Assembly (NCBI RefSeq): GCF_019578655.1
Contig: NC_063260.1
Coordinates: 26,808,888-26,872,887 of the forward strand
DNA length: 64,000 nucleotides
Direction: 5' to 3'
Source: Ricinus communis
Taxonomy: Eukaryota > Streptophyta > Magnoliopsida > Malpighiales > Euphorbiaceae
Positions 50,458 through 63,700 of the stretch are shown piece by piece (the stretch's first letter is position 1; the number at the start of each line of letters is the position of its first letter). The position numbers and the translations under genes are program-made. The notes under the pieces were generated by a model. The model saw only the letters and a program-made list of their open reading frames with translations. It was not told where the DNA came from and searched no databases.

Positions 50458-52728
50458 TTTGCAAAATATTCTGAGGACTTCTTATCCTTGGGTTTACTGT
50501 TGATAAGCTTGTCAGTAGCCCTTTCCTGTCGGCACCCTTTCTTAAGTTTTTTTTTTCTGATGCTTATTGACCGTTTGATTTTAACTATGGTCATTTATTT
50601 TCTTGTAAATAGAGAAAATTGAGGCACTGAAGAGTGCATCTTGATTCATTAATTCATGGTTGTTTTCTTATCTGGTGATTCTTCCAATTAAAGAAGTTAC
50701 ATGATTTGTCCTCGTTTAAATGTGACATTCTGTGAAGCGTTTTCAATAAACTGACGAGTTTCAGTAACATTTCTAATTATAAATCAATGTATGAACTTAT
50801 GGTTGTGCCGTGACGCTTTGAGTAACTTTTGGCTTTCCTACAGGTTTGCTGGGCTTCCTCTGATCATGCTGGAAAGTGGAAACTACAACTTCTCCCATGA
50901 CATGGGACCTTGAGTTTTTGTTTTCGGGCCACTCTTTACTTCAATCAAAATTTCCACATAGTTGTCGAATCTTTCTAGAGTACTGTGATTAGGCTTTAGT
51001 TGCAGGTACATCTTTCTACTTCTTAAAAGATGATGATTATGGCTCGAGTTGGATCTGTTATTGCGTTAGATAGAAATGAGGCAAGCAAATAAATGTCAAC
51101 TGTGTAGCCCCCAAACAGATGTTTTAAGTGCCAATGTGCCCCTTGAACTTGTAAGCCATGTTCTCCTCATTAACTTTTTTGGCTAGTTTGCCCCAGATGC
51201 TTGACAATTTGGGCAATTACTCCTTAATCTAAAGTACGATCTTGTTAAATAATAAATAAACTCAAAAAAAATTAATGATTTTACAACAATTAAAAAAATA
51301 TATAAAATTAGTTACTCTTTTATCTCTCTATCGCTTTCTTCTTCCTTAAGATTTTTGAAAATTTAAAATTTAAATGATACTCTCATTAACTTTTCACCAC
51401 CTGATTTCTCTTTTGGGAATAACATACTGCCTTCTTCACTAATCTCACAACCGATATCACTCGATCAACTAAAAATGTATAATGCAACATCAAGAAGAAC
51501 TTTTAATTCAGAAGAAATTAGCAGTTTGATTTTCACAGCATTAGGTAAAAATTGGATATTGTAATGGTCCCATAGCATGGAAAGACTTCACGGATTTAAT
51601 TGATGGACTCATCACCTTCGCAAAAGCATAAGGATTATTAATTGTAAATATTTAGAAAGTATACAAGTGTTGAAAGAGTGAAGTCTGGATAGAGGGAAAA
51701 GGGAAGTTTAATTTTGTTTGCTTGGATTTAGCGAACAAACATTGTTGGTTGGATAAATTGAGTAGTTTACTTAATAATAATTCATAATGTAGTTTAGTTA
51801 CCTGCAAGTGTATATAGTACTCTCTGAAATTGGAGGTGTAAGGCGCCCACAAATTGAATAGGCTTCCATGTGGACAAACCAGTAAGACCAGAAGGAAAAG
51901 TAACAAGATGGTACATGCCCAAATATATGATTATGAACACCACATTTTCCTTGTCAGAAGAACTAACATGCACTCTTCTAACTTGTGATCTAGTAGTATG
52001 AACAAACCATATCCTTTGTCTAATCTCAAATTTCCAGAAAATATATACATAAGAAATGCTCTTTCTTTTCCCCTTTACTAAAGCAGATATATTGAGCCTT
52101 TCATGCAGCAGATATTATCACCATCCTTATTTAATGAGTTCACTATCAGTTCTTTAATTTGTGTCCAAGCCATAGATGGACAAGCACACATGAAACAGGT
52201 AGAGACGACCTCTATAGGATCACTACAGGAACACAATTAAGTTAATATAAATCTCATTGTTAGTGTATTATTTATCATATGCTCTTGCAGTTATAAAACA
52301 TTTTCACACACAAGAAGTGGTAACTCTGCAACAATCCCACCGGAGAAGAAGTTTTTAGGGAAACGCCATTAAAGTCCATTCTGGCTACGAGAGGAACATT
52401 CCAAGTTAGTCCTGGAAACACTTTAGACAACCACTAATTCATGACCGCAGCGTCTAACAATCTTCTAAGGTCTAACAACCTTCTAAGGGGCTAAAAGTAC
52501 AAATTCATCTGCACCAAGAATGATACAACGAAGAGAATTATCCACAAACTAACAATCCCAGGTACAATATCCACGAAAGATACACACCAAGAATGCACAT
52601 GAAGAAAAATAAACAAGAGAATATTTGCAATTGATGAGATTTTCCTGGACAAGGTGAACACATAGCAGTATCTATAAACTTACACCAACACAATGAGAGA
52701 AAAAAAGAAACAGATTTCTGCACAAGTG
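50458..52728. other. intergenic between WNK and the Yippee-like gene
   Basis: The WNK 3' UTR, then non-coding sequence. Around 51100-51240 are blocks such as TGCCCCTTGAACTTGTAA and TGGCTAGTTTGCCCC, of the kind seen at ends of non-autonomous plant transposons, but I could not pair them as inverted repeats. The last 200-500 bases are probably the 3' UTR of the minus-strand Yippee-like gene. Confidence 0.45.
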
Positions 52729-53362
52729 CTACCAGTTTTCCTTGACAATTTTTGATTTTTCAAGAATGAACTTCCCTTCTTTGTACTTTTGTGTTTCCTC
52801 ATAAGCTCGTTCATACTTCCAACCAAGCACCTCGTGGCAATCACTGCAATAGACATCAGCAACTGTGTGGAGGCCAGTCATTAGTTGCCTGTCCTCCTTC
52901 GGACCCACTGTCATGTTCATTGCATGAGAGAACAGAAATGCTCGACCATGTCTTCCCTAAGATCACAATATAACAATTTATTGTATGCAAGAAAATAAAT
53001 AATTAATTATGCAGGTCAAGTTAGACATTAATGTTGGGGAAAAGATCAATCAAATGCGTCAGGCTAAGTCATCTTCAGATGATAAATGAACATGAAAACA
53101 ATTTTCATACAACCAATTGAATATAATTCAGGTGGGTTCTTGAATCTGTTAGAATCCAGAACTACAACAAATCACATTCTAAGTACTTTCATTCCTTATG
53201 TTTTCTGACTTATAACTATGAGATATAACCAAATCTACAACTCTACCAGAATCAGCATTATGCTTTCACCTGAAAAGCCTTGGAAATGACGTCATCGTGA
53301 AGGGCAACATGGTTTCTACAATTACAGCAACTGTATAATCTTGGGCCAACCAGTGCTGCCAT
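52729..53362 (-). CDS. Yippee-like zinc-binding protein
   Basis: Two coding exons, 53270-53362 and 52729-52956, give 106 aa. The Yippee fold is marked by two CxxC pairs, C12-C15 ([19 protein letters not shown]) and C68-C71 (VADVYCSDC). Between and after them are [45 protein letters not shown] and ILEKSK. Yippee proteins are small, conserved eukaryotic zinc proteins related in fold to the cereblon and Mis18 domains; animal YPEL5 is part of the CTLH/GID ubiquitin ligase. The function in plants is little known. The ATG at 53360-53362 precedes [13 protein letters not shown] donor near 53957 (GAGCAG|GTTTGT) suggests a spliced leader reaching to about 54060. Confidence 0.92.
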
Positions 53363-54060
53363 TGATGCTGAGTTAAGAGCATTCACCCACCGACCGGTTC
53401 CACCAATTAAGATCTTTTAAAGGCAAGAAAACCAAATACCAAAAACAGCATCAACCCATTGAAACAAATATGAATCAGTCAACAAGACATAAAGACTTAA
53501 AGTAAGCAGGAACTTAATTTCCAAGTCAAAATAGATAAACAACGTAGTATCATTAGCTTCTCATCAGCAAGACATCTGCACCCAGAAACAAAAGAAAGAT
53601 CAAATTTTCAGTTCAAGAAAGGAAAAAGAATTGACAAAAGGACAGTAACAATACCAAGAAAGAGAAAACAAGAAGACCCGATGAAAATGAAACATGATCA
53701 GGGACAAGAAACAGATAACACAGAGGTTTATACAAGTTTTCTTCAGAGATGCACAAGGATTAGCAAATTTTAAGTTTTAATATTAATCAAATCAACAAAG
53801 CAACAAAAAAGAATTAGACTTTGTAAAAAATTTCTCCTCAAGGAATAAAGATTAGGAATTGGGAATGTGATCATCTCATCACATTCGAGAATGTAAAGTT
53901 TTTTTGGTTTTGTAATAAGACATGATTAAGAGGGATTCTGATGTGGAAAGGAACAAACCTGCTCATTGAGTCATGGTGAGTGAGCTTGTAGAGTTATGAA
54001 TATACAGAGTCGCAGATACTAGGGTTCTGTTAGCAGAGGGTGAAGGGGGTGTCTGTGCTG
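53363..54060 (-). other. Yippee-like gene leader, with a probable leader intron
   Basis: A minus-strand donor near 53957 and the lack of coding signal suggest a 5' UTR exon at about 53958-54050 and an intron of about 500 bp. The exact acceptor is not clear. Confidence 0.4.
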
Positions 54061-56728
54061 GGTGAGTGGCTGATCAGGAAGATGACAAGTTGCACATTAG
54101 AAATTCAAAGAAAATTTGACATTGAATTGTTTGCAAATTACAAAAGTAACCATTGTATAATATAAATGAAACAAATGATGAAAGCTTCACCAAACTAGTC
54201 TAGTCTAGTCTATGTACAGTGTCGGTCAGACACTGAAAGCAAGTCAGTCACTGGCCTTTCACCTCTATTGCTTGCTTTTTTATGATCTTTCAGAATAATT
54301 TAACTTTGCCTGCCTTTTACTGCCTTACCATTCCATTCCTTTTCCAAGCGTTCTATTGAATGGAAGTATGCTGCAGCGAGTACTGAAATGAACCTACTAC
54401 TAGATTACCCTTCAATTTTATTTTTCTACAGAAATATATTTTCTTTTTGATTTCTTAACAAAATGGGTTTCACATATTTATTATTATTATTATTATTATA
54501 ATTAATAATATGATTTACTTTCTAATACTTGTTTCTTACTAAGATCACAAGCAAAAGCTCTCGTTGACACTAGAACTGGGCCAAGCCTAATATAGCAAGA
54601 AAATAAGACTTGGAAATACAGTGTGCTGCTCTACGAGGCAAAAAGAATAGTTCCAAAAGAGAACAGTCACTATAGAAGTTAAGATGGTTAGCAATGAGAG
54701 AAAGCATTATTTCATCCAAGGCTATGTTTGTTTGACAAAAAATGTTTTTCTTTTTTACATTTTCCAGTGTTCGTGCGTTCAAAAGAAAAAATTTGTTTAT
54801 TGAAAATATTTTCCTCGTCAAACCAACAGCTAAGCGATTTGAAAAAAAAAAAAAATGATTTTCCATTATCGAAATAGGAAGCTATTCTTTCATTTTTTTT
54901 AACTTACGAAAATTTGAAAAGAAAAGAACTTGTATAAAAACTTTTTAAATATATAATAAATAATATTATCGACTATCTGTTAATTACCTTTAGTAACTTT
55001 ACACTGTTATCAATAATCAGCGGCAGACATCTGTCACTAGACTGTCATCTATTAAGAATTTCAATATTTTGGTGCAGCTTTTTCTATATTTAAATTATAA
55101 AATTTATAAATATAAAAGTTTGATTTTTTTAAATATTTTAATCGTCTTTTATTAAAAAATTCTGAAAATGCAATATATACTATAAAAAGAAATCCTTATG
55201 ATTTCTATATACAACCAAGCAATATGAAAATGTTCTCTAGACAGCGCTGATACTTTTCTGAGTTTACAAATCTTCTTTTGTTGTTTAAAGAGGGAGAGGT
55301 TCTGTTTAGCAGAGGACATATACTTTGAAGAGGCATCTCGATTGATCCAAACCCTCGTTTCATGCAATCAGTTTTAAAGATTGAGCACTAAATATTGTCT
55401 CCGCAGCTAGCAATCCATTAATCTTTAAAGACAGATAATCGACCATTTAAATTCACTATGAATTTATGTTAAAACCTCATTACCATAAATTCACCCAACA
55501 CCTGATACCCAAAGACAATATATTACACTTCATGAATAATCCCATCTTTTTCTTTTTCTTGTTGCTGAATAGAGATTCATGCATGTTCTTGCTTGCCCTG
55601 AATTGTACTCAGCGATAAGTATCCATGGCTAAGCCGACTGGTTTCATTTGCCTTCATAATGTTCATGTTAAGCACACGAAACTAGTGGGCTCCTCCACAG
55701 TTTGTCGCATGCATGATTTAATGCCCTTTGGCCTTTTGGTAGCATCATCATTATGATATGTTTGGGACCATATGGTGCATGTGATATATTTAAGCAAATA
55801 TACCAATTGAATCTCCGAGTCACATACCAGATGGATGTTTTTTTTTTTTCATATTACAAAAGGGTTTTACTAAGATCTTGATGCATAATCATATGATTTG
55901 TTTTTGGAATTAAAATTTTTAATCTTTACATATTCAAAATCTGTTGTTGTTCAGCCCTTGATTTGATCTCACTTCTCTTAATTAAGTTTCTTAAAATTGA
56001 AGAGGAGCATTTATATTTATATTTGCTTATTTTGATTCAGTCCCTGAATACAATCTTCAGTTTTTATGCTAAGTTGGACATTTAACCCTTAACAAAGAGG
56101 CCAGGCCACCAAGTATAGCAGCATATATATATATATATATATATATATCCATACATGGTGGATATGCATGCTACGTAACTCTAAATTATAACCCATCAAT
56201 TTTTTTCAAGAAAAATATCTGCAGTCTACATTGTCGAGGCTGATTTTAGAATCCTAAGGAATCTTGGTTATTAATAGCTAGTTTGAATAGCAGGTACAAC
56301 TGCCAAATAACAAGTTGGTCATTAAGAATCTTGCTCTACTGTGTCTTCTTTGTTTGGTAAGTCTCAAATCATGAATGCTAAATTCTGATCGGAAAAACTA
56401 ATTTGGGACAAACAATTGATCAAATATGTCAAAATCATTTTCATTTTATTCGTTTTCTAGTCATGCAATTTTCATCAACTACCTTAGCTAAAAGATACAA
56501 GATAAAAAGATGGGATTAATCATTATTTATCAAATTTGTAATTCAAATTTTACAGAGAACTTCTTGCAATTATATTAAACCATCCCCTCAGGTTTCATAC
56601 ATTGACCAAATCATATTTGGCCTCTGATACTAAAAGATATATCTATATACTCAAGCAGAATATATCAGTGCGATTTGATAGATTCTTGCTTTATTCAGAA
56701 CAGAAAGGAAGAGAAGAAGAGCAAAATC
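54061..56728. other. intergenic between the Yippee-like and OPT genes
   Basis: No gene is visible. It contains an (ATT)n run at about 54478-54500, an A tract at 54842-54854 and an (AT)n microsatellite at 56122-56148. These are divergent genes sharing about 2.7 kb of spacer, so both promoters must lie here. A short palindrome GTGTCGGTCAGACAC near 54220 is likely chance. Confidence 0.5.
56122..56148. repeat. (AT)n microsatellite
   Basis: About 27 bases of uninterrupted AT repeat, some 600 bp before the OPT start codon. Confidence 0.85.
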
Positions 56729-59700
56729 ATGGAAGAAGAAACACTTGAAATCAGAGCACCTCTTAGTAAGTCTCTTGCAACCTCTCCATGTACACTTAGT
56801 CCTTGATTTCTTTCTTTTCCTATGTTGTAGTTGTATGACTTTTGTCTAATATTGTTGATTTGTGTAGTAACCAAAGATGAGAAAATTGAAGATTATAATG
56901 ACACCCCACCATCCTCATCTGCAAATTCTAAACAAGAAATATACCAGCAGCTACAAGAAACAGAAGAGAACTCACCAGTCAAACAAGTTGCCTTAACGGT
57001 GTCTACAACGGATGATACTTCTCTACCTGTCCTCACATTTAGAATGTGGTTTTTGGGCGCCATTTCTTGTATCTTATTATCATTTCTTAACCAGTTCTTT
57101 TGGTATCGCACAGAGCCTCTATCAATCACAGCAATCTCTGCTCAGATTGCTGTAGTGCCTCTTGGTCAACTAATGGCTGCCAAGATCACCGATAGAGTTT
57201 TCTTCAAGGGAACTAGATGTGAATTCACATTGAATCCTGGACCATTCAATGTCAAAGAACATGTTCTTATTACCATCTTTGCAAACTCTGGGGCTGGAAG
57301 TGTTTATGCCATTCATGTTGTTACTGTTGTTAAGGTGTTCTATAAGAAACATATCACCTTCTTTGTTTCTTTTATTGTTATTATCACAACCCAGGTTAGT
57401 TCTTGATAATATCCTTACTATTTAACAAATTCTAAATATCTGTTGCATTATTGTTAGAGGTTATATGTTTATTATGGGGTTTGAATGGTAGGTGTTGGGG
57501 TTCGGATGGGCTGGGATATTTAGGAGGTACTTAGTGGAACCAGCAGCTATGTGGTGGCCAGCAAATCTTGTTCAAGTTTCATTATTCAGGTATGTCTAAT
57601 CTGCAAATTTGCGTTTCTCTCTGCGTGTTCCAAAGAAAATTATTTATAGTATTACTCAGAAATGAGTTTTCTATTATAAGTGTAGAGAAGAAATCTCAGG
57701 AGTATTGTGAGTGTGTGTTTGGTCGGTGTTGGCTGGTTGGTGTCTTGAAATAGTCGTGCTCTTAAATTTAATTAGAATTAATTCGTTGATCATAGGCTGT
57801 AGCTGAAAATCACGACAAAAACCTTTTAATAATGGAGTCATTTTTAAGACTGTAAGATTCCCAGTTTAAAGTAGTTTAACTGAAAACCTTGTATTCTAAT
57901 TGAAATTTTTTGCTTAGGTTTTTTGACCTGACCCAAAAATAAATCTGCTTCTACAGGGCTCTGCATGAGAAAGAAGAGAGGCCTAAAGGTGGTGTTACTC
58001 GTATACAATTCTTTCTAATAGCCTTCATATGCAGCTTTGCCTACTATTTTTTTCCAGGCTACCTCTTCCAAATGTTGACATCCCTTTCTTGGATTTGCTG
58101 GATATTTCCCCAGTCTGTCCTGGCTCAACAACTGGGTTCAGGACTTTATGGTCTTGGAATTGGTGCTCTTGGCATTGATTGGTCCACTATCTCCTCTTAT
58201 CTTGGGAGCCCACTTGCCAGTCCATGGTTTGCCACAGCTAATGTGGCTGCAGGATTCATCGTTGTCATGTACTTTTTAACACCATTATCCTATTGGCTTA
58301 ATGTCTACAAGGCCAAAACCTTCCCTATATTTTCAGATGATCTATTTACATCGACAGGGCAGGAGTATGACATTTCATCTATTATTGATTCCAATTTCCA
58401 TCTTGACATTGCTGCTTATGAAAAGGAAGGACCCCTTTATCTTAGCACATTTTTTGCAATGACTTATGGCGTTGGTTTTGCTGCACTTACTGCTACTATT
58501 GTACATGTTGCTCTCTTTCATGGAAGGTAATAAGTTTGAAGGTAAGTTGACAAAAAGGGAACATGTAAATCTATTGAATCTTAGCTACTTTTAGTTGTGA
58601 AATTGTAGGGAGGTATGGGAACAGAGCAAAGCAAGCTTTAAAGAGACAAAAATGGACATACATACAAAACTGATGAGGAAGTACAAGCAAGTTCCTGAAT
58701 GGTGGTTCCTATGCATACTTTTGGCCAACATTGCAGCCACTATCTTTGCTTGTGAGTATTATAATGAGCAGCTCCAATTGCCATGGTGGGGTGTTTTGCT
58801 GGCTTGTGGAATTGCCATTGTTTTCACTCTTCCCATTGGCATCATCACTGCCATCACAAATCAGGTGCTTGTTGTAATTCGAACACAAAATAGGAAGCAC
58901 TGTGCATGGAGACATTTTCGATTTTCATACCTCATTTCTTTTGATGACAGACACCAGGTTTGAACATCATCACTGAGTATGTAATTGGGTATATCTACCC
59001 AGGATATCCAGTTGCCAACATGTGCTTCAAGGTGTATGGATACATAAGTATGACACAGGCCATTACTTTTTTGCAAGACTTTAAACTTGGCCATTACATG
59101 AAGATTCCTCCAAGAACAATGTTCATGGCACAGGTAAGTTTCACAAGATGAGTTTCCAAAATCCAGGTTTTCCACCTGCCAATGAGCTTTGGCCCAAATC
59201 AACTCTAGTCATTGTCATTTCCAAGACTCAGATTATGAGCTCGATTACATCTTATATAAGCCTTGCATTATTTCCATAAATATATCTGTTTAATTTTGGT
59301 TACAGATTGTGGGAACAATCATTGCCTGTTTAACATATCTGGGCACTGCATGGTGGCTAATGGAAACGATCCCAGATATCTGTGAGACAACAGCCTCCAA
59401 CAGTGTCTGGACTTGTCCGAGCGACACAGTGTTCTACGATGCATCTGTGATATGGGGTTTGATTGGACCTAGAAGAATTTTCGGAGATTTAGGCACGTAT
59501 GAAGCAATCAATTGGTTCTTCCTAGGTGGAGCAATTGCACCAATACTTGTATGGTTAGCTGCTAAGGCATTCCCTCACCAAGAATGGATTAGACTCATTA
59601 ACATGCCAGTGCTAATAGGGGCAACAGGAATGATGCCACCAGCTACAGCAGTTAACTACACAAGCTGGATAATTATGGGTTTTCTTTCTGGGTTTGTTGT

Positions 59701-59917
59701 GTATAGGTATAGGCCAGACTTATGGCAAAGATATAATTATGTGCTTTCTGGGTCATTGGATGCTGGGCTTGCCTTCATGGGAGTGCTAATATATCTTTGC
59801 TTGGGGATAGAAGATATTAGTGTTGACTGGTGGGGAAATGATCTTGATGGTTGCCCCTTAGCTACTTGCCCAACAGCCCAAGGAGTTGTTGTTGATGGCT
59901 GCCCTGTTTTCAGCTAG
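56729..59917 (+). CDS. oligopeptide transporter (OPT family)
   Basis: Seven exons: 56729-56765, 56868-57394, 57492-57589, 57957-58526, 58609-58864, 58951-59133, 59306-59917, giving 760 aa. A soluble acidic N terminus (about 1-65) precedes many membrane segments. Both OPT signatures are present: NPG (135-137, in [14 protein letters not shown]) and KIPPR (547-551, in [15 protein letters not shown]). Other family blocks are [57 protein letters not shown] and the ending [20 protein letters not shown]. The PT clade moves small peptides, glutathione or metal chelates with protons. The ending and length fit the OPT1/OPT5 branch rather than the YSL branch, but substrate cannot be read from sequence. 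The first exon encodes only [12 protein letters not shown] and a split codon. Confidence 0.95.
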
Positions 59918-60703
59918 AGATAAAACTTGTTGTCACTTTGCATATAAACCTTTTGTTCTTGAATTTAGTTAGACAGGTTAGATTATAAAAGCAAACATTT
60001 TTATTACAAGTGAGGATTCAGCTTGCATCCAATTTATCAATTTTCTTTTGGTTTTTTCTTTCAACTGTTTCAAGAGAAAGATGGATTACAAAGATGAGAC
60101 GAGTGGAGATTTCAAGTATTCAAGTCGCATATGGAAATACCAACTTTAACTCCATTGATAGCTTTGCAGGCTGACCTCGGCACTCTGAAATCCGAATTGT
60201 TCCATAAAAAACTATCTAAAATGGAAACTCTTTTCAGATCGTTTGGCTTTATTCAAACTAAATGGTGTCAAAATTCTTTTTTAGTATGATTCTGAATCTT
60301 ATAAGATTATATTAAAAGTATTAATTAATTAATCAATAATTATATTAATCCTATAAAGTATTTTTAGTTAGAATACACGACTAATTGAAAAGTTTAATTT
60401 ATTAATTCAAGTATTTTTTTTAAATTAAATTATTATATAATTAGAAAATAATTTACTAATTAACTAATTGCATAATACATATAAATATTATAGCATTTAA
60501 TATATCAAAATTGTTCACATGTATTAAAAAAATTTACTACGGATCGTTCCTTATGAAAATGTGAAAAGAATAAAATAAAATAAAATGGCTGCCGAGAGGC
60601 AGCAAGCCGACGTATAGTTTCAGTCTCTTAAACCCTCAAAATCTGCAAAAACCTCACCTTTAGATTGTTTCTATAAAAATCCATAACCTAAAACTGCAAA
60701 TCA
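59918..60703. other. intergenic between OPT and MTA
   Basis: The OPT 3' UTR, then AT-rich non-coding sequence (60250-60560), then the MTA leader. No gene is seen. Confidence 0.55.
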
Positions 60704-63700
60704 ATGGAGACCCAATCAGATGGCACCTTCAACAGCAGCGATGACACTTCTTCAGTATCCACAATCAAAACCCTTCGTTCTAGACTAGAATCCCGAATTG
60801 AAACCCAGCACAATTCCCAACTCGACCTTATAGCATCACTCCGATCTTTAGTGCCTAACATTGTTTCTTCTCTTGATGTTTCTCTTCAAATCGTCTCTTC
60901 GTTCAATTACAAACCCTTTACCCCAACGCCTCCACTCCCCAACCCAACAAAAACAGCCATCGAAATCACAAACCCACCACAGAACCCGTCGAGTCCTCAA
61001 ATCGGTATTCACTCAAAACCTGAAAGTTCCAATATTGACACCAAGAAACCGAAACCGAACCAATTGAATGGTAACAATGATAAGTTTGATATTGATGAAA
61101 ATGGGTCTCCTTTGTCTGTTGTGAGGGTTATGGTTGCGGAGTGTTTATTGCAGAGAGTACCTTTTGATCCTATTGATTCTTCGACGGTTTTGAGGAAGCT
61201 GGAGAATGACCAGAATGCGACGGCGGCGGAGAAGGCTGCGTTGAGAGAGGTGGGTGGTGAGTCTGGTGCTATTCTTGCAGTTGAGATGGCTTTGAGGTCA
61301 ATGGCTGAAGAGAATCATGGGATTGAGTTGGAGGAGTTTGTGGTTAGTGGTAAGTCTAGAGTTATGATTTTGAATATCGATAGAAATATATTAGTTAAGG
61401 AATTGCCTGAAAGTGCTCAGTATCAACAGCAGTTAGAGTCTGATTTAAATCAGAATCACAATCAGGGTAATAGTAATAATGGCGGGGTTGACGTGAATAA
61501 CAGTGGAGGTTTTGGGATGGGAGGACAGGTAATGCAGAGACCAATGCCGGCAGATATGTGGATGGGTGGGGATATGTGGAATGGGCCTCCTAGAGGAGGG
61601 ATGGTGGGTCCAAGGGGGATGATGATGGGAACGAGAGGGATGATGCAGAGACCACCATTGCCAATGCAGCAGCAGCAGAAGCAAAGAACTGAGGAAGATG
61701 ATTTGAAAGATTTGGAAGCTTTGCTTAATAAGAAGTCATTTATGGAGATGCAGAAGTCCAAGACTGGAGAGGAGCTTTTGGACCTCATCCATCGGCCTAC
61801 TGCCAAAGAAACTGCTGTGGCTGCTAAGGTACTTAGCAATGTAGTAGCCTTTACTTTGAGATATATATGTTTTGTTACCTTCGATTCTTGTAGTTTTTGG
61901 TTTTCAACTTTCCATTTTGAAGCCGCAACGAATTTTTTTTTTAAAATTAATTTACTTGTATATAAGTACAAATTTATGCTGTAGTTGAAGGATTAGAAGT
62001 TGGAATTTGAACTATTTTCTGTTTACGACCTTTTCTGGAATGTATGGAAATGCAAATATTTTTCAGAAGACTTCTGTTCTATATGGGTCTCCATTCTTTA
62101 GCATTTTTTGTTTCTACTCTTCCTAACATGATATGGACCGCAGCATTAAATGACATTGTTGAATTATTTGTTTCAGTTCAAGACCAAAGGTGGTTCTCAA
62201 CTGAAGGAGTACTGTTCAGCTCTAACAAAAGAGGATTGCAGGCGTCAATCGGGTTCCTTTATAGCATGTGAGAAGGTCAGTGTGAATTTATTATGCTAGT
62301 GTTGTTTATTAGCATTAAAGAGATGTTATGATGAGTTCATATGATCTCTGTATCATAAGACCTCATTGATGTATATGCATTTAGCCAAATCTATGTAGGT
62401 TTACCACAGCTCCTTGATCAAATACTGTGTTCTAAATACTTCTAGTATAAGGTGAAGTCTAGAAGACCAAGTACTTCTTTCTATGTGAATAGAGGTTTCT
62501 TTGGGGAGAAATGAGGTCTTTTTCTTACCTCTTAAAATCGGTTATCTAACTCTCCAACTTTATTTAATATGTTTGCACTGAAGTTTCTGGTTGTTGATAA
62601 AGCTGAAAGTCTGCTAAAGATCATTTTGTGGTTTCCTAGTAAAAGTAGTAATTATACTCCCCAGTAAGTAGTCTATAAGCTAACCAAATTTCAGGAGGCT
62701 GCACATTTTTTATTTATTATAGAGCATATAAAGTGATCATTGCATGGCTGATGCAGAAATAAGGGAAAGAATGGCTTGAAACAAAGTTGCCCAGAGCAAC
62801 TAGACAGTAGTTGGCTATTTATTAAATGCTTTATTATTTAACTTTTTTACGATTTTATTAACCACTGTTTGGTGTATGTTATGCTTTTTAATTCTTTTCG
62901 TTGCACTAAGTAATCACAAGTCATGCCTTTTGCTTTTCCTGATTAGGAAATTATGGTAACTCCAGCTGTGTTCACAAATATGGAAGGAATTATTCTATCA
63001 CTAATCATGCATGTCAATTCAATAATATTAAGCTATACATCTTCAAAGAAAAAGACTTCTCATTTGCGCACTGAAGACTTGGGTTTAATTACTATAATCA
63101 AGCAGCATTTTACAAAAGCTGTCTTTTTGTCATGATCTGCTCTAACCTCCTAATCTGACCATAGACTTTGTTCATAGAGCTGATGACTGTGCATTTTCAT
63201 TTTGGATACTCAACTCTTTACAGGTCCATTTTCGGCGAATTATTGCTCCTCATACTGACGTCAGTCAGGGTGACTGTTCTTTTCTAGACACTTGTCGTCA
63301 CATGAAGGTAAGGTTCTTTGCTCCAACCACTTTTTGTTAAGTTTAATCAAGTGCAGATCTTTTTGCTATACTAAGGTTATTGTGGTGATGGCCTCATGCC
63401 TTTTGGTGACTTTATACTCCATAATATTTTCTTTGTTTTGCCTTGTCTTTTTCCTGATAGACATGCAAGTATGTTCATTATGAGCTTGACCCTACTCCTG
63501 ATGTACCACCTATGATGATGGGTGCTCCCCCCAAAGCTTTAAAGCCCCAGCGTGCAGAGTATTGCTCAGAAGTAGAACTCGGTGAACCACAATGGATTAA
63601 TTGTGATATTCGTAATTTTAAAATGGAGATTTTAGGGCAATTTGGAGTTATAATGGCTGATCCACCTTGGGATATTCATATGGAACTGCCTTATGGAACA

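Noticed and set aside
51100..51240. Possible non-autonomous transposon relic (GCCCCTTGAACTTGTAA-like blocks)
   Set aside because: I could not find matching inverted or direct terminal repeats, so it is not listed as an element.
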